A stretch of DNA of 64,000 nucleotides from Gemmatimonadetes bacterium bin94. Lineage in GTDB: Bacteria > Gemmatimonadota > Gemmatimonadetes > Longimicrobiales > Gaopeijiaceae. Shown here in pieces: positions 43,219 to 52,827 of this stretch. The translations under genes and the position numbers were made by a program. Location: the NCBI GenBank assembly GCA_002238865.1, contig MPNE01000010.1:1-64000 (forward strand), given 5' to 3'. The notes below the pieces were generated by a model. The model was given only the letters and a program-made list of their open reading frames with translations. It was not told the origin of the DNA and did no database searches. The first letter of the stretch is position 1, and each line of letters starts with the position of its first letter.

Positions 43219-43526
43219 GCGACCGGCCCCCTGCGCCATTGAGGGGCCCGGCCCCGGGTGCTACACCGCCGCAGCGGCTGCCGCAGCCCGCGCCCATGCC
43301 GGTGCCCAGTCAGGTGGATGTCGCGGTCGATCATGGACGCTGCGTGGGCAACGGCATGTGCCTGACCTTTGCCCCGGGCGTCTTTGCGCACAACGCGCGC
43401 CGCCAGGCCGAAGTTGTGGATCCGGAAGGCGACAACGTTGAAGACGTGATCGTGGCGGCCGAAAACTGCCCGACCGGGGCGATCCAGGTGCGAGACGCCG
43501 TGACGGGCGAGGTCTACGATGTCTGA
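43215..43526 (+). CDS. [3Fe-4S]-type ferredoxin, P450 partner
   Basis: 103 residues; ATG 43215 overlaps the P450 stop (ATGA). Cys ligands are C43, C49 and C85 (NCPTGAI); position 46, where a [4Fe-4S] protein has the second Cys, is Asn, which indicates a [3Fe-4S] cluster as in actinobacterial P450 ferredoxins. A 32-residue Pro-rich N-terminal extension is unusual for the family. Its job would be delivery of electrons to the adjacent P450. The last eight bases overlap panB. Confidence 0.9.
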   Translation: MSDRPPAPLRGPAPGATPPQRLPQPAPMPVPSQVDVAVDHGRCVGNGMCLTFAPGVFAHNARRQAEVVDPEGDNVEDVIVAAENCPTGAIQVRDAVTGEVYDV

Positions 43527-44358
43527 CGTGGCGAACTTGTCCCGGAGCGAGGGAACCCGCACGTTCTCGGTGCTGGACTTCGCACGCCGAAAGAAAGCGG
43601 GCGAACCGATCGTGATGGTCACGGCCTACGACGCGCTCTTCGCCTCTCTGGTCGAGGCCGCCGGGGTCGACTCGATCCTCGTCGGGGACTCGGTCGTGTC
43701 GGTGTTGGCGGGCGAGAGCACAACCCTTTCGGCCACTGTCGACCAGATGATCTACCACGGCCGCCTCGTTCGCAGAGGAGCGAAGCGAGCGCTGGTCGTC
43801 GTCGACATGCCTTTCCTCAGCTACCAGGTGTCGCCGGTGGAGGCGGTCCGCAACGGCGGCCGCATCCTCAAGGAGACGGGGGCGGGGGCGGTGAAGCTGG
43901 AAGGGGGCGCCGACATGGCCCCCGCCGTCGAAGCACTCGTCAAGGCGGGCGTCCCGGTCATGGGTCACCTCGGGTTCACGCCGCAGTCCGTGCACCAGCT
44001 GGGCGGCCACAGGGTGCAGGGGCGGGGGGAAGGGGCGCTGCAGAAACTCGTTCGAGACGCGAGAGCGCTTCAGGACGCCGGCGCGTTCGCCATTGTCCTG
44101 GAGCTGATGCCGGCGCTGATCGCCCAGCGAGTGACGGCGAATCTGTCGGTTCCCACGATCGGCATCGGAGCCGGGCCGCGGTGCGACGGTCAGGTTCTCG
44201 TTCTTCATGACATGCTCGGACTGAACGAAGGGTTCAACCCGGGCTTCCTGAAACGCTACGCCGAGCTGGGGGGCGAGGTCAGGGGTGCGGTGTCGCGCTA
44301 CGCGAAAGAGGTTCGGGCCGGGGAGTTCCCGGGGCCGGAGCACGTCCGCAAGATGTGA
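43519..44358 (+). CDS. panB: 3-methyl-2-oxobutanoate hydroxymethyltransferase
   Basis: 279 residues, normal length. PanB landmarks: VMVTAYDALFASLVEAAG, LVGDSVVSV (Mg-binding Asp), VDMPFLSYQVSPVEAVRNGGRIL, GAGAVKLEGG and the catalytic Glu in VLELMPALIA, then PTIGIGAGPRCDGQVLVLHDMLG. Makes ketopantoate from 2-oxoisovalerate and methylene-tetrahydrofolate for coenzyme A. panC and panD are not beside it; instead it overlaps the ferredoxin stop, so P450, ferredoxin and PanB are one transcript. Convergent with the dehydrogenase downstream. Confidence 0.95.
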   Translation: MSDVANLSRSEGTRTFSVLDFARRKKAGEPIVMVTAYDALFASLVEAAGVDSILVGDSVVSVLAGESTTLSATVDQMIYHGRLVRRGAKRALVVVDMPFLSYQVSPVEAVRNGGRILKETGAGAVKLEGGADMAPAVEALVKAGVPVMGHLGFTPQSVHQLGGHRVQGRGEGALQKLVRDARALQDAGAFAIVLELMPALIAQRVTANLSVPTIGIGAGPRCDGQVLVLHDMLGLNEGFNPGFLKRYAELGGEVRGAVSRYAKEVRAGEFPGPEHVRKM

Positions 44359-44372
44359 CGGGCCAAGGCCGC

Positions 44373-45422
44373 CTACTTCGCCCCTGCGATCCTCTCTTCG
44401 GCGAGCCAGTCTGCAGCGGCCGCCGTGCTGATGCCCAGCTCGTCGGCCAGCTCGATCACGTGCAGGGTCTGGTCGTAGATCTGCGTAACCTTGGAGTAGA
44501 TGGTGAAGTCCTCGGTGGGCCGGTCGAAGACTTCCTCCTGGCAGCGGATCAGGCCACCGGAATTGACCAGGTAGTCGGGCCCGTAGGTGATGCCGCGCTG
44601 GGCGAGCAGGTCGGCGTGGCGCGGCTCGGCCAGGGCGTTGTTGGCGCCACCCGCCACCGCGGCGCAGCGGAGGCGCGGCACGGTGTCGTCATTGATTATG
44701 CCGCCCACGGAGTTGGGTGAGTACACGTCGCACTCCACATCGTAGATGTCGTCCGGCGCAATGACCGTGGCCCCCAGCTCCTGAGCGGCCTTGGCGGCCA
44801 GCGGAGTGTAGATGTCGGAAACCGTAAGCCGCGCTCCGGCCTCGTGGCAGAATCGTGCCACCGCGAAGCCGACGTTCCCCAATCCCTGGATGGAGATATG
44901 CCGCCCGGCGAGGGTGTCGCTGCCGGTCGTCGCCTTGAGCACGGCCCGGATACCGCAGCTGACCCCGTACGCGGTGGTGCGCGACGGATCGCCCGCGCCG
45001 CCTGCCGACTCGTTCACACACGCCACGTGCCCGGTGCTCGCGCGGATGACGGCCATGTCGTGGGAGTTGGTGCCGATGTCCTGCCCGGCTAGGTACTGGC
45101 CCCCCAGAGACTCGATGAACCGGCCCAGGGCCCGGAGCAGCGCAGGGTTCTTCGCGGTTCTGGAGTCCCCGATGATCACCGACTTGCCCCCGCCCAGATC
45201 GACGCCGCTGATTGCCGCCTTGTAGGTCATTCCCCGCGCCAGCCGCAGGACATCCCTCAGCGCCTCGGCCTCGGTGGGGTAGGGCAGCATGCGGACGCCG
45301 CCCAGCGCCGGCCCCAGAGTGGTGTCGTGAATCGCGATAATGGCTCGGAGTCCCGAGTCGTTGTCGTTGCAGAAGACCACTTTGTCGTAGTCGTGCTCGC
45401 CCAGCAGCGGAAACACTCTCAT
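44373..45422 (-). CDS. Leucine/branched-chain amino acid dehydrogenase
   Basis: 349 residues from ATG 45422, the position that matches leucine dehydrogenases (EHDYDKVVFCNDNDSGLRAI near the start), although the ribosome site is poor. DTTLGPALGGVRMLPYPTEAEAL, the catalytic Lys in TYKAAISGVDLGGGKSVI, and the NAD-binding ISIQGLGNVGFAVARF all fit Glu/Leu/Phe/Val dehydrogenase with the Leu/Val subtype most likely. It deaminates branched-chain amino acids to 2-oxo acids; 2-oxoisovalerate from valine is the PanB substrate, a possible metabolic link with the convergent neighbour. Confidence 0.88.
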   Translation of the reverse strand: MRVFPLLGEHDYDKVVFCNDNDSGLRAIIAIHDTTLGPALGGVRMLPYPTEAEALRDVLRLARGMTYKAAISGVDLGGGKSVIIGDSRTAKNPALLRALGRFIESLGGQYLAGQDIGTNSHDMAVIRASTGHVACVNESAGGAGDPSRTTAYGVSCGIRAVLKATTGSDTLAGRHISIQGLGNVGFAVARFCHEAGARLTVSDIYTPLAAKAAQELGATVIAPDDIYDVECDVYSPNSVGGIINDDTVPRLRCAAVAGGANNALAEPRHADLLAQRGITYGPDYLVNSGGLIRCQEEVFDRPTEDFTIYSKVTQIYDQTLHVIELADELGISTAAAADWLAEERIAGAK

Positions 45423-45657
45423 TGGGGTCTGGTGGCTCGCTTCGTTGAAGGATTCGTGAACCGCTAAAGATAAGTCTACGGAAGGCTTCACGCCGGGGGC
45501 ACGAGGCCTGACGGCCGCCGGATGCTCCGCTCCCGGGCCCCCGGGTGTGGGTGGTTGCGATGGTCGCGGTGTCGGTCTACGGTAACCCGGTACCTTGATC
45601 AGCCATCCAGATCCGGTCGGCCGAACACGCGTCCGGACAAGCCCCGCGGAGGTCTTC

Positions 45658-46950
45658 ATGCGCAAGGGTCCCATGGCAGCCGGTGGGCTGCTCGCAGTGC
45701 TGCCCGCGGCTTTCGCCGTGGCCATCAGCCCAATGTCCGTCGCAGCCTGGCAGGCGGACCAGACGACGGCTGATCCGGTCGCCGAACTCGTCGAACGCCT
45801 CACCCTCGACAACTACAAGGCCACGCTCAAGGGCCTTACGCGCTTCGGGGATCGCCGACAGGGCACCCAGCGCAACCGGGACGCGGTCGACTGGATCGAG
45901 ACCACGCTGGGGGACTTCGGCTGTACCGGCATCGATCGCATCTTCTACATGTTTCCGCCCCCGGACGCGCAGCCCCGGCGTGCTCGCGCGGAAGCTGCCC
46001 CACCCCGGCGACCGCGGCTGCCGGTAATACAGGACGGCGATCTCACCACATCGACCGGCGGAAGGGTCGGACGTCGCGGTCCCGGTTCCGGAGGCAGCAC
46101 GATCTTTGGCTATCGTGGCCGCACGGGGGTCAACCGCGACCTCATGGCGCAGCCCGACGAGCGTATCCGGGAGCTCAATCGCGAAGAGCCCGTCGACGGC
46201 GAGCGTTCGCAGGTCTACTGCACCAAGGTCGGCGCGACGCGCCCCGACGAGATGTACATCCTGGGCGGTCACATGGACGGACACGGGGTGAACGAGGCGG
46301 TCAACGACGACGGTTCGGGCACCGCGCTGGTCATGGAGCTCGCCCGTGTCTTCAGTTCCCCCGACGTTCAGACCGAACGCTCCATCCGCTTCGTTCTGTG
46401 GAACAATGAGGAGACCGGGCTGAACGGCGCGCGCGCATACGTAGAGCAGCGCCAGGCAATGCAGGGCGTGGAAGACCCGCCGGGTTCCGGGCAGTACCCG
46501 GAGCCCCGTTGGCTGGGGATGGTGCAGCACGACATGATGCTGTGGGATCACGGCGCGCCCGGCCCCGACGGTCTGGTGAGCCGGGATCAGCGTCCCGAAG
46601 CCGATGTGAACATCGAATTCCAGTCCAATTCGGACATGGCGCGCGAATCCATGGAGCTGGCGTTCTTCTTCAAGGCCGCCAACGAGCGCTACGCGACGGA
46701 CTACCCCGCCGCGGTGGGTCCCCACATGACCAACACCGATTCAACGCCCTTCATGAACATCGTGCCGGCGATCAGCCTGCGGGAAAACGAACGCGGGGCG
46801 CAGGTCGGAGCGGGCTGGGACCCGAACTGGCACCAGCCCACCGACGTGTGGACCACCTATACGGACGATGACTTCCGGCTCGGCCTCAACGCCGCGCAGA
46901 CCACGCTGGCGGCCATCGCAGAGCTCGTCGGCGCAAAGGTTGTGCGCTAA
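45658..46950 (+). CDS. Secreted M28-family zinc peptidase
   Basis: 430 residues from ATG 45658 with GGAGG upstream; signal peptide about 1-31. Zinc ligands of M28 are recognisable: H in ILGGHMDGHG, bridging D in NDDGSG, EE in WNNEETG, a later D/H pair (HMTNTDSTPF) and H in NWHQPTD. It is therefore an aminopeptidase or carboxypeptidase of the Q/S-type outside the cytoplasm. A Pro/Arg/Gly-rich insertion (about 100-160) is unusual. Its stop overlaps the convergent TPR gene by four bases. Confidence 0.9.
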   Translation: MRKGPMAAGGLLAVLPAAFAVAISPMSVAAWQADQTTADPVAELVERLTLDNYKATLKGLTRFGDRRQGTQRNRDAVDWIETTLGDFGCTGIDRIFYMFPPPDAQPRRARAEAAPPRRPRLPVIQDGDLTTSTGGRVGRRGPGSGGSTIFGYRGRTGVNRDLMAQPDERIRELNREEPVDGERSQVYCTKVGATRPDEMYILGGHMDGHGVNEAVNDDGSGTALVMELARVFSSPDVQTERSIRFVLWNNEETGLNGARAYVEQRQAMQGVEDPPGSGQYPEPRWLGMVQHDMMLWDHGAPGPDGLVSRDQRPEADVNIEFQSNSDMARESMELAFFFKAANERYATDYPAAVGPHMTNTDSTPFMNIVPAISLRENERGAQVGAGWDPNWHQPTDVWTTYTDDDFRLGLNAAQTTLAAIAELVGAKVVR

Positions 46951-48000
46951 CCCCCGAGACGGGCGATTTCGGCTTCCGCCGCGATGTAGCCGAAGCCGGC
47001 CCAGCCGGAGCCTTCCAGAATGCGGTGGAACATCTCCTCGGCCTGCTCCGCGCGCCCGTTGTAGAGGTGCCACGTTGCGACGCCGTAGGCGGTCGCGACA
47101 CCGGCGGGGTCCTCGCTCGCCGGGTCCCAGAGTTCGTCGGGCTCGATCTCGCCCTTGTACATCAAGAGGAGCTGGTGGTAGCTCGTGTTCTCGATCACGT
47201 CCAGCTCGGCGGTAACCGGCTCCAGCACGGTCGCGGCCTCCTCGTCGCGGCCCAGGCGGCGAAGCGCCATGTACCACCAGTGGGAGATCGCGACGAGCTG
47301 GTCCGGGTTCGTCGTCACGGCCTGGTAGTCCTGGTACGGCCGCAGGGCGGCCTCGAAATCGCCCTTCAGGTAATGGGCGAGGGCGAGGTGGTAGTGGATG
47401 TTCGACTGCAGCGTGCTCGTCGGGATGCCGCGCTCGTTCGGCTGGCCGTCCGGTTCCACCTCGTCGGGCTCCCCCTGGACGAGCGCGGCCGCGTGGGACA
47501 GGTCCTCGATCGCCCGGTCGAATTCCCGGACGCTGATCCACCGGTGTCCGCGGTGGCGGTACATGCGCGCGTCGCCGGGGTGCTTGCGGATGCCCTCCGA
47601 GAAGACTTCGATCGCGTCCCGGTACCGGCCCGTGTAGCCGATGCGGCGACCGAGCCAGATGATCGCGTTCGCGTCGTCGGGGTCGGACTCGTAGTCGGCC
47701 CGTGCCGCATCCACGTCTTCCGCCTGCCGGGCCGCCACATCGGCGGGGGGCGGGGCGGGGGGGGGGGGCTCGCCCCCACGGGGGGGGGGGGCCCCCGCCT
47801 CTCGGGGGGGGGCCGGGGGGCGGTGCGGGAGAGAGCGGCTCGCCAAGCAGGGAGATGGCCTCCGCGCCTTCGGGCAGAGCCGCGACGACGGCGTCGGGAG
47901 CGTCGGCCGGGAGAGCGCCGCCCGAACCGCTTTCGTCCGGGCCGCAGGCCGTGGACAGTAGAGCGAGGAACGCAGCAGCGATGAGGGGTGTGCGGCGCAT
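46947..48000 (-). pseudogene. TPR lipoprotein, frameshifted at poly-G tract
   Basis: From ATG 48000 one frame gives a lipoprotein start (MRRTPLIAAAFLALLSTAC, then an acidic linker and LLGEPLSPAPP). The TPR body lies in another frame from about 47740 to 46947: DDANAIIWLGRRIGYTGRYRDAI, EVFSEGIRKHPGDARMYRHRG, HYHLALAHYLKGDFEAALRPYQDYQ and others. The frames join inside a run of G-homopolymers at 47745-47820; one base added or removed would restore a single frame of about 350 residues. It may be a sequencing/assembly error, slippage-controlled expression or a genuine mutation. The TPR part has no stops, which argues against long-standing decay. Confidence 0.7.
47745..47820. repeat. G-homopolymer cluster
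   Basis: G runs of 6, 4, 12, 12, 9 and 6 bases within 76 bases, at the frameshift in the TPR lipoprotein gene. Prone to both polymerase slippage and base-calling error. Confidence 0.9.
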
Positions 48001-48188
48001 GTGGGCGTGCCGGCTGTGAGGGGTGGGGTGCGGTGGAGGAAGATTGGCGCCGCTCGCTCGCCGGGTCAACCGGATGGGTCCGCGAAGGTGTGGGTGCGCC
48101 GTGTCAGCCGCTGTTTTGCGCAGAGCGGACGGGCCGCGTAGACTGTGGACCGTGGCCGGCCGAGACCCACCGCAACGAGGCACGCCGA

Positions 48189-49751
48189 ATGTCGATCACG
48201 ACGCTGAACCGAATCTCCCTGCTAACGGTGGCTCTCGCACTGCCGGGACTTGGAGGTGTGGCCCCGAGCGAGCACGGACTGGCCGCGCAGACGGGTGCGG
48301 CCGCACGGGCGGACGTGCCCGCGACCGGCAGCGCCGCCGCCGATGACGTGACCTTCAGCCGCGACGTCGCGCCGATTCTGCAGCGCGCCTGCGTGAGGTG
48401 CCACCGGGACAACGGCGTGGGCCCGATGGCGCTCGTCGACTACGAAGACGTCCGGGGCTACGCGAGCCGGATCGTGCGTCGCACCGGGATCCGGGACCGC
48501 ATGGGTGCCATGCCGCCCTGGTACGTCGAGAAGGACATCGGCATCCAGCACTTCAAGGACGACATGTCTCTCGAGGAGTGGGAGATCCAGGCGCTGGAGC
48601 AGTGGTGGCGCGACGGCATGCCCGAGGGCGACCCCGCCGATCTGCCGCCGCCGCTCGAGTTCGACGACGACGTGCTGTGGACCGCGGGCGAACCCGACCT
48701 CGTCATCCGCCTGCCCGAAGTGCTGGTCGAGGGAGACGTGCCCGACTGGTGGGGCGACATCGAGCCCATCCCCACCGGGCTCACCGAGGACCGGTATGTG
48801 AAGTCCGTCGAGATCCGCGAGGTGAACGATGTGGGCCGGACGGCGGAAGGGGGGCATGAGGGCCGCCACACAGTCGGAGGCCGCTTCGTCGTGCATCACA
48901 TGATCTGGAGCACCCGCGTCGCGGAAGCCGAAGCGGGCGACGGACCCGCCAGCGTGAGCTGGCCGGTTCACGAAGTGGGCCGAGAGCCCGACATCTTCGA
49001 CGAGGACGCGGGGCGGCTGCTGCGGGCCGGCTCCTCGGTCGTCTCGAACTCGCTTCACCTGCACTCCAACGGGCGCGACACGCGTGCCCACCTGGAGATC
49101 GGCTTCCGGTTCCACCCGCCCGACTACGAGCCGAAGTACAGGCGGGCCTTCTTCGGGCTCGGCAACGCAAGCGACATCGACATCCGCGCGGGCGAGGCGG
49201 GGCAGGAACTCCACGCTTACCAGGTCCTGAACCAGCACACCAAGATCGTGACCTTCGAACCCCACCTGCACGCACCCGGGATGCGCATGTGCCTCGAGGC
49301 GATCTGGGGCTTCAACGTCGAGACGATCAACTGCGTCGGCTACGATCACAACTGGGTTCGCGGCTACACCTACGAGCAGGACCACCAGCCCCTTCTTCCC
49401 AGAGGCACGGTCCTGCACATCATCGGCTACATGGACACGTCCGACGCGAACCGGAATGTGCCGGACACGAGAAACTGGCAAGGCTCCGGGAATCGCTCCG
49501 TGGCCAACATGTTCATCGACCTTGGCATGCGCGTGGCGCTCACCGACGAGCAGTTCGTGGAAGAGATGGCCATGCGCAGGGAGCGTCTCGCGCTCGGTCT
49601 CAACGACCATGTGATCGGATGTCCGCTCTGCATGGTGATTCCGGCGAACGGGAATCCGCGGTACTACGTGGATGGCGACGGGGAGGGGCCGGGCGCAACG
49701 CAGCCGGGTGCCGATTCGACCGGCGTCTCGCGGGGTCGCGGCAACCGATAG
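48189..49751 (+). CDS. Secreted cytochrome c / PHM-like copper protein 2
   Basis: 520 residues from ATG 48189 with GAGG upstream; signal peptide about 1-34. Haem site C68-x-x-C71-H72 with MPPWY after it. Copper-type His motifs line up with peptidylglycine monooxygenase: VVHHMIW (HH 236-237), SLHLHSNG (290, 292), EPHLHAPGMRM (HxH 359-361, plus Met) and YDHNWVRGY (387). Compared with 4923-6317 the order is the same and the sites better resemble PHM. The partner protein follows four bases later. Redox role outside the cytoplasm; substrate unknown. Confidence 0.85.
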   Translation: MSITTLNRISLLTVALALPGLGGVAPSEHGLAAQTGAAARADVPATGSAAADDVTFSRDVAPILQRACVRCHRDNGVGPMALVDYEDVRGYASRIVRRTGIRDRMGAMPPWYVEKDIGIQHFKDDMSLEEWEIQALEQWWRDGMPEGDPADLPPPLEFDDDVLWTAGEPDLVIRLPEVLVEGDVPDWWGDIEPIPTGLTEDRYVKSVEIREVNDVGRTAEGGHEGRHTVGGRFVVHHMIWSTRVAEAEAGDGPASVSWPVHEVGREPDIFDEDAGRLLRAGSSVVSNSLHLHSNGRDTRAHLEIGFRFHPPDYEPKYRRAFFGLGNASDIDIRAGEAGQELHAYQVLNQHTKIVTFEPHLHAPGMRMCLEAIWGFNVETINCVGYDHNWVRGYTYEQDHQPLLPRGTVLHIIGYMDTSDANRNVPDTRNWQGSGNRSVANMFIDLGMRVALTDEQFVEEMAMRRERLALGLNDHVIGCPLCMVIPANGNPRYYVDGDGEGPGATQPGADSTGVSRGRGNR

Positions 49752-49755
49752 CGGC

Positions 49756-50853
49756 ATGGCGGTCCATTCTGTCACACGCGGGTGGATCCCGTCTCGCACC
49801 GGCAGGCCGGCCGCGACCGTGAACCTCTGCGTTCTGCTGCTCGCTGCCGGTTTGTGCTTCGAGCGCGCCGGCGCGCAGACCTATCAGCGCGGACAGAACG
49901 TGGCCCCGGCGTTCGAGGGATGGGAACGCAACGAAGACGGCTCGTTCAGTTTTCTGTTCGGCTATCTGAATCGGAACTGGTCCGAACGGATCGACGTGCC
50001 GGTCGGGGAGCACAACGCCTTCTCGCCCGGCCTGGCGGACCGCGGACAGCCCACTCACTTCCTGCCGCGCCGAAACCGTTTCGTGTTCAAGGTCCGTGTC
50101 CCGGCTGATTGGGGTGACAGGGAGCTGGTGTGGACCTTGACCTCAAACGGTGTGACGGAGCGGGCGTATGCGACGCTGCGCCCCGACTACATCGTGGACA
50201 ATACGGTGATCATGTCCGAGACGGGTGCCCTGGGAGCGGGGTCCAGCGACGCGACGATGCGAGGGAATCAGCCCCCGGTCATCACGCTTGAGGGCGCGGA
50301 TGTCCGGGAGACTTCGGTGGGCCGGCCCGTCGCGATCACCGTGCTCGTCGAGGACGACGGTCTGCTGCGATCCCGCCGCCGGCCGCCGCCTCCTCCGCCG
50401 GAAACCGCCGAGGACTCGGCGCGCGTCGACTCGATCTGGAACGCCCCGCCCACCTTCAGTCGGCGGCAGCTCACGCCCCCGTCGCGGATCACCGTGCAGA
50501 AGGTGAACGGTCTCTTCATGTCGTGGTTCCTCTACCGGGGCGCGGGCGGCGCGGGTGACCCGAACGATGCGGCGCGCGCGGGCCGCGAAGGTGGTGCGGG
50601 CAACGCGGGCGAAGCAGGCCCGGTGACCTTCGATCCGCCCCAGGTGAAGGTGTGGGAGGATACCCGCGCCGGGGCGAACTCGCCGTGGTCGCCGCTCTGG
50701 GTGCCGCCCGAATTGCCCGAGGATGGGCGCTGGACCGTGGACGTGACCTTCGACCGGCCGGGTACCTACGTGCTGCGTGGCCGCGCGGACGACGGCGGGC
50801 TGCTGGCGGACGTGGAAGTCACGGTTGTGGTGAGGCCGGCGACGCTGCCGTAA
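49756..50853 (+). CDS. Secreted protein, partner of cytochrome c/PHM-like protein 2
   Basis: 365 residues from ATG 49756, four bases after the cytochrome gene stop, with a signal peptide of about 40 residues. Shares APAFEGWERNEDGSF, PTHFLPRRNRFVFKV, WTLTSNG and the C-terminal GTYVLRGRADDGGLLADVEVTV with the protein at 4051-4923. It is longer because of a Pro-rich stretch (RRRPPPPPPETAED) and a Gly/Ala-rich linker in the middle. No family recognised. The repeated pairing with the haem/copper protein suggests that it is a subunit, chaperone or substrate-binding module. Confidence 0.78.
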   Translation: MAVHSVTRGWIPSRTGRPAATVNLCVLLLAAGLCFERAGAQTYQRGQNVAPAFEGWERNEDGSFSFLFGYLNRNWSERIDVPVGEHNAFSPGLADRGQPTHFLPRRNRFVFKVRVPADWGDRELVWTLTSNGVTERAYATLRPDYIVDNTVIMSETGALGAGSSDATMRGNQPPVITLEGADVRETSVGRPVAITVLVEDDGLLRSRRRPPPPPPETAEDSARVDSIWNAPPTFSRRQLTPPSRITVQKVNGLFMSWFLYRGAGGAGDPNDAARAGREGGAGNAGEAGPVTFDPPQVKVWEDTRAGANSPWSPLWVPPELPEDGRWTVDVTFDRPGTYVLRGRADDGGLLADVEVTVVVRPATLP

Positions 50854-50886
50854 CCGAATTGCAGGGGAGCCCTCCAGCACGCGCTC

Positions 50887-52818
50887 CTACAGCCGATACC
50901 GCTCCTGCAACACCGCAAGCGACGCCAGAATCAGCAGCAGCGAGTCGAAGCTCGGACGGTCTGCGGCCGACAGGTCCGCAATCCCGTCCAGGATGCCCAC
51001 CACGTGTGCGTGGCTGATGAACGGGACCTGTCGCATGGCGTCTCCCCGCAGCGTGTCCTGCAGAAAGTCGTGCAGGGGGCCGGCGACGCCGACCGCGGAA
51101 GGGGCCATGAAGGCGCGCTTGGTCCGCTCGTACACCGCGTTCGAGACGTACGGGCGCATCGCCTTGCGCAGCAGCAGCTTTTCCCGGGGCGGGGCGGTGA
51201 GGGTGGCGACAGGAAGGCTGTTGACGTATTCGAAGAGGTGGTGATCGAGGAACGGGAGACGCACCTCGACGCCGTGCGCCATGTCGAGGCGGTCGGCGGC
51301 CATGTGGTAGTTGGCGAAGATCGAGTGTAGCCAGAGGTAGAGGAGTTGGCGGGACGGCTCCCGCTGCGACAGGCCGGCGACCGCGTTGCAACGGCGGTAG
51401 TAGGTCCTGTACAGGTCGTATCCCTGGAAGCCGCGCAGGAAGTCGCTTGTGCACACGGAGTGGATATGGCCGATTCCGCGGGTGAGGCGGGTGAAGAGCG
51501 AGGGGGCGAAGGGGAGGAGCAGGGCGATGCGGGCCAGCCAGGGTGAAGCGGCGGCCAGGCCGGGGTAGCGTCGCGCCGGGGAGCGGGCCAGTCGTCCCAG
51601 CGCGCGCAGCACACCGCGAAGTCCGATCCCCTGGCCCGCGCCAGCCGCCGCGCGCAGGAACTCGTAGCCGAAAAACGCCTCGTCGGCGCCCTCGCCGGCG
51701 AGGACCGATTTGTAGCCCGCGTCGCGGACACTCCGGCTGAGCAGGAATCGTGCCGCGCCGTGGGTGTTGTACTGGATCGTCTCCGCGTGATAGACGGTGT
51801 CGGCGAAGTGATCTGCCAGCGCGGAGTCGGGAAGGGTCAGCACCGTGTGATCCGCTCCCGTGGCGGCGGCCATCTCTCGCGCGCCGTCGCTCTCGTCGTA
51901 ATCCCGGCGCTCGAATCCCACCGTGAAGGCGGCGACGGGGTTGTCCGTGCAGGCCGCGGCGACGCCGAGAACCGCCGACGAATCCAGTCCCCCGCTCAGC
52001 AGGCAGCCGACGGGTACCCCGGCGACCATGCGAAGGGCCACCGCCTCCTCCGTCAACTCCCGCGCCCGCTCGATACAGTCGTCCAGCCGGGGAGCGTCCG
52101 CATCGGCGCCCTTCCCGATCCCGAGCAACGATCCGCGGCGGCCCGCTGCGGACGGAGGAAGGTCCCAGTAGCGTTCCAGATGCACTGCGCCGTCGCCCGC
52201 AACGAGGACATGCCCCGGCGGCACCTGGGAAATCCCTCCGAAGAGCGATCTCCTTTCATCGGGACACGCATGGAGCGAGTGGTAGACCGCGCGGGCGTCC
52301 CACGACTTCGGCAGGCCCGCCGCGAACAGCGCCTTCGCCTCGGAAGCCAGGTACAGCGAACCATTGTGCTCACCGTAGAAGAGAGGCTTGAGCCCGAAAC
52401 GGTCGCGTGCCGCGAACAGGCGGCCGGTCTCTTCATCCCAGATGACGAAGGCGAATTGCCCGCGGAGATGTGTCAGGCAATCGGCGCCCAGGTCCTCGTA
52501 GAGGTGCAGCGCAATCTCGCTGTCGGACCGGGTGCGGAAGCGGTGTCCCTTGTCTTCCAGGGACTTCCGGATCCGCGGGAAGTCGTAGAACTCGCCGTTG
52601 ACGATGATGTGCAGGCGCCCGTCCTCGCTCGCGATGGGCTGAGTGCCCTTCGGGTCGTTGATAGCGAGGAGGGTGTGGCCCAGCCCAATGCGCCCGGATG
52701 GCGAAATCCAGCTCTGTTCTCCGTCCGGGCCGCGGTGGCGGAGCGCGGCGGTCGCACGGCGCAGGGCGCGTTCGGGAACGGGGCCTTCCCGGGACAGGAT
52801 CGCGGCGATGCCACACAT
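50887..52818 (-). CDS. asnB: Asparagine synthase (glutamine-hydrolysing)
   Basis: 643 residues. N-terminal class II glutaminase: the catalytic C2 of MCGIAAI, RHRGPDGE, VNGEFYDF and ARDRFGLKPLFYG. C-terminal synthetase: P-loop VGCLLSGGLDSSAVLGVAA, GYKSVLAGEGADEAFFGYEF and a long helical end. Makes asparagine from aspartate, ATP and glutamine; AsnB homologues also build isopeptide or amide bonds in lasso and other peptide pathways. Nine bases after the HTTM gene on the same strand, so co-transcribed; that pairing is not usual for housekeeping asparagine synthesis. Confidence 0.92.
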   Translation of the reverse strand: MCGIAAILSREGPVPERALRRATAALRHRGPDGEQSWISPSGRIGLGHTLLAINDPKGTQPIASEDGRLHIIVNGEFYDFPRIRKSLEDKGHRFRTRSDSEIALHLYEDLGADCLTHLRGQFAFVIWDEETGRLFAARDRFGLKPLFYGEHNGSLYLASEAKALFAAGLPKSWDARAVYHSLHACPDERRSLFGGISQVPPGHVLVAGDGAVHLERYWDLPPSAAGRRGSLLGIGKGADADAPRLDDCIERARELTEEAVALRMVAGVPVGCLLSGGLDSSAVLGVAAACTDNPVAAFTVGFERRDYDESDGAREMAAATGADHTVLTLPDSALADHFADTVYHAETIQYNTHGAARFLLSRSVRDAGYKSVLAGEGADEAFFGYEFLRAAAGAGQGIGLRGVLRALGRLARSPARRYPGLAAASPWLARIALLLPFAPSLFTRLTRGIGHIHSVCTSDFLRGFQGYDLYRTYYRRCNAVAGLSQREPSRQLLYLWLHSIFANYHMAADRLDMAHGVEVRLPFLDHHLFEYVNSLPVATLTAPPREKLLLRKAMRPYVSNAVYERTKRAFMAPSAVGVAGPLHDFLQDTLRGDAMRQVPFISHAHVVGILDGIADLSAADRPSFDSLLLILASLAVLQERYRL

Positions 52819-52827
52819 CGGAGCCTC

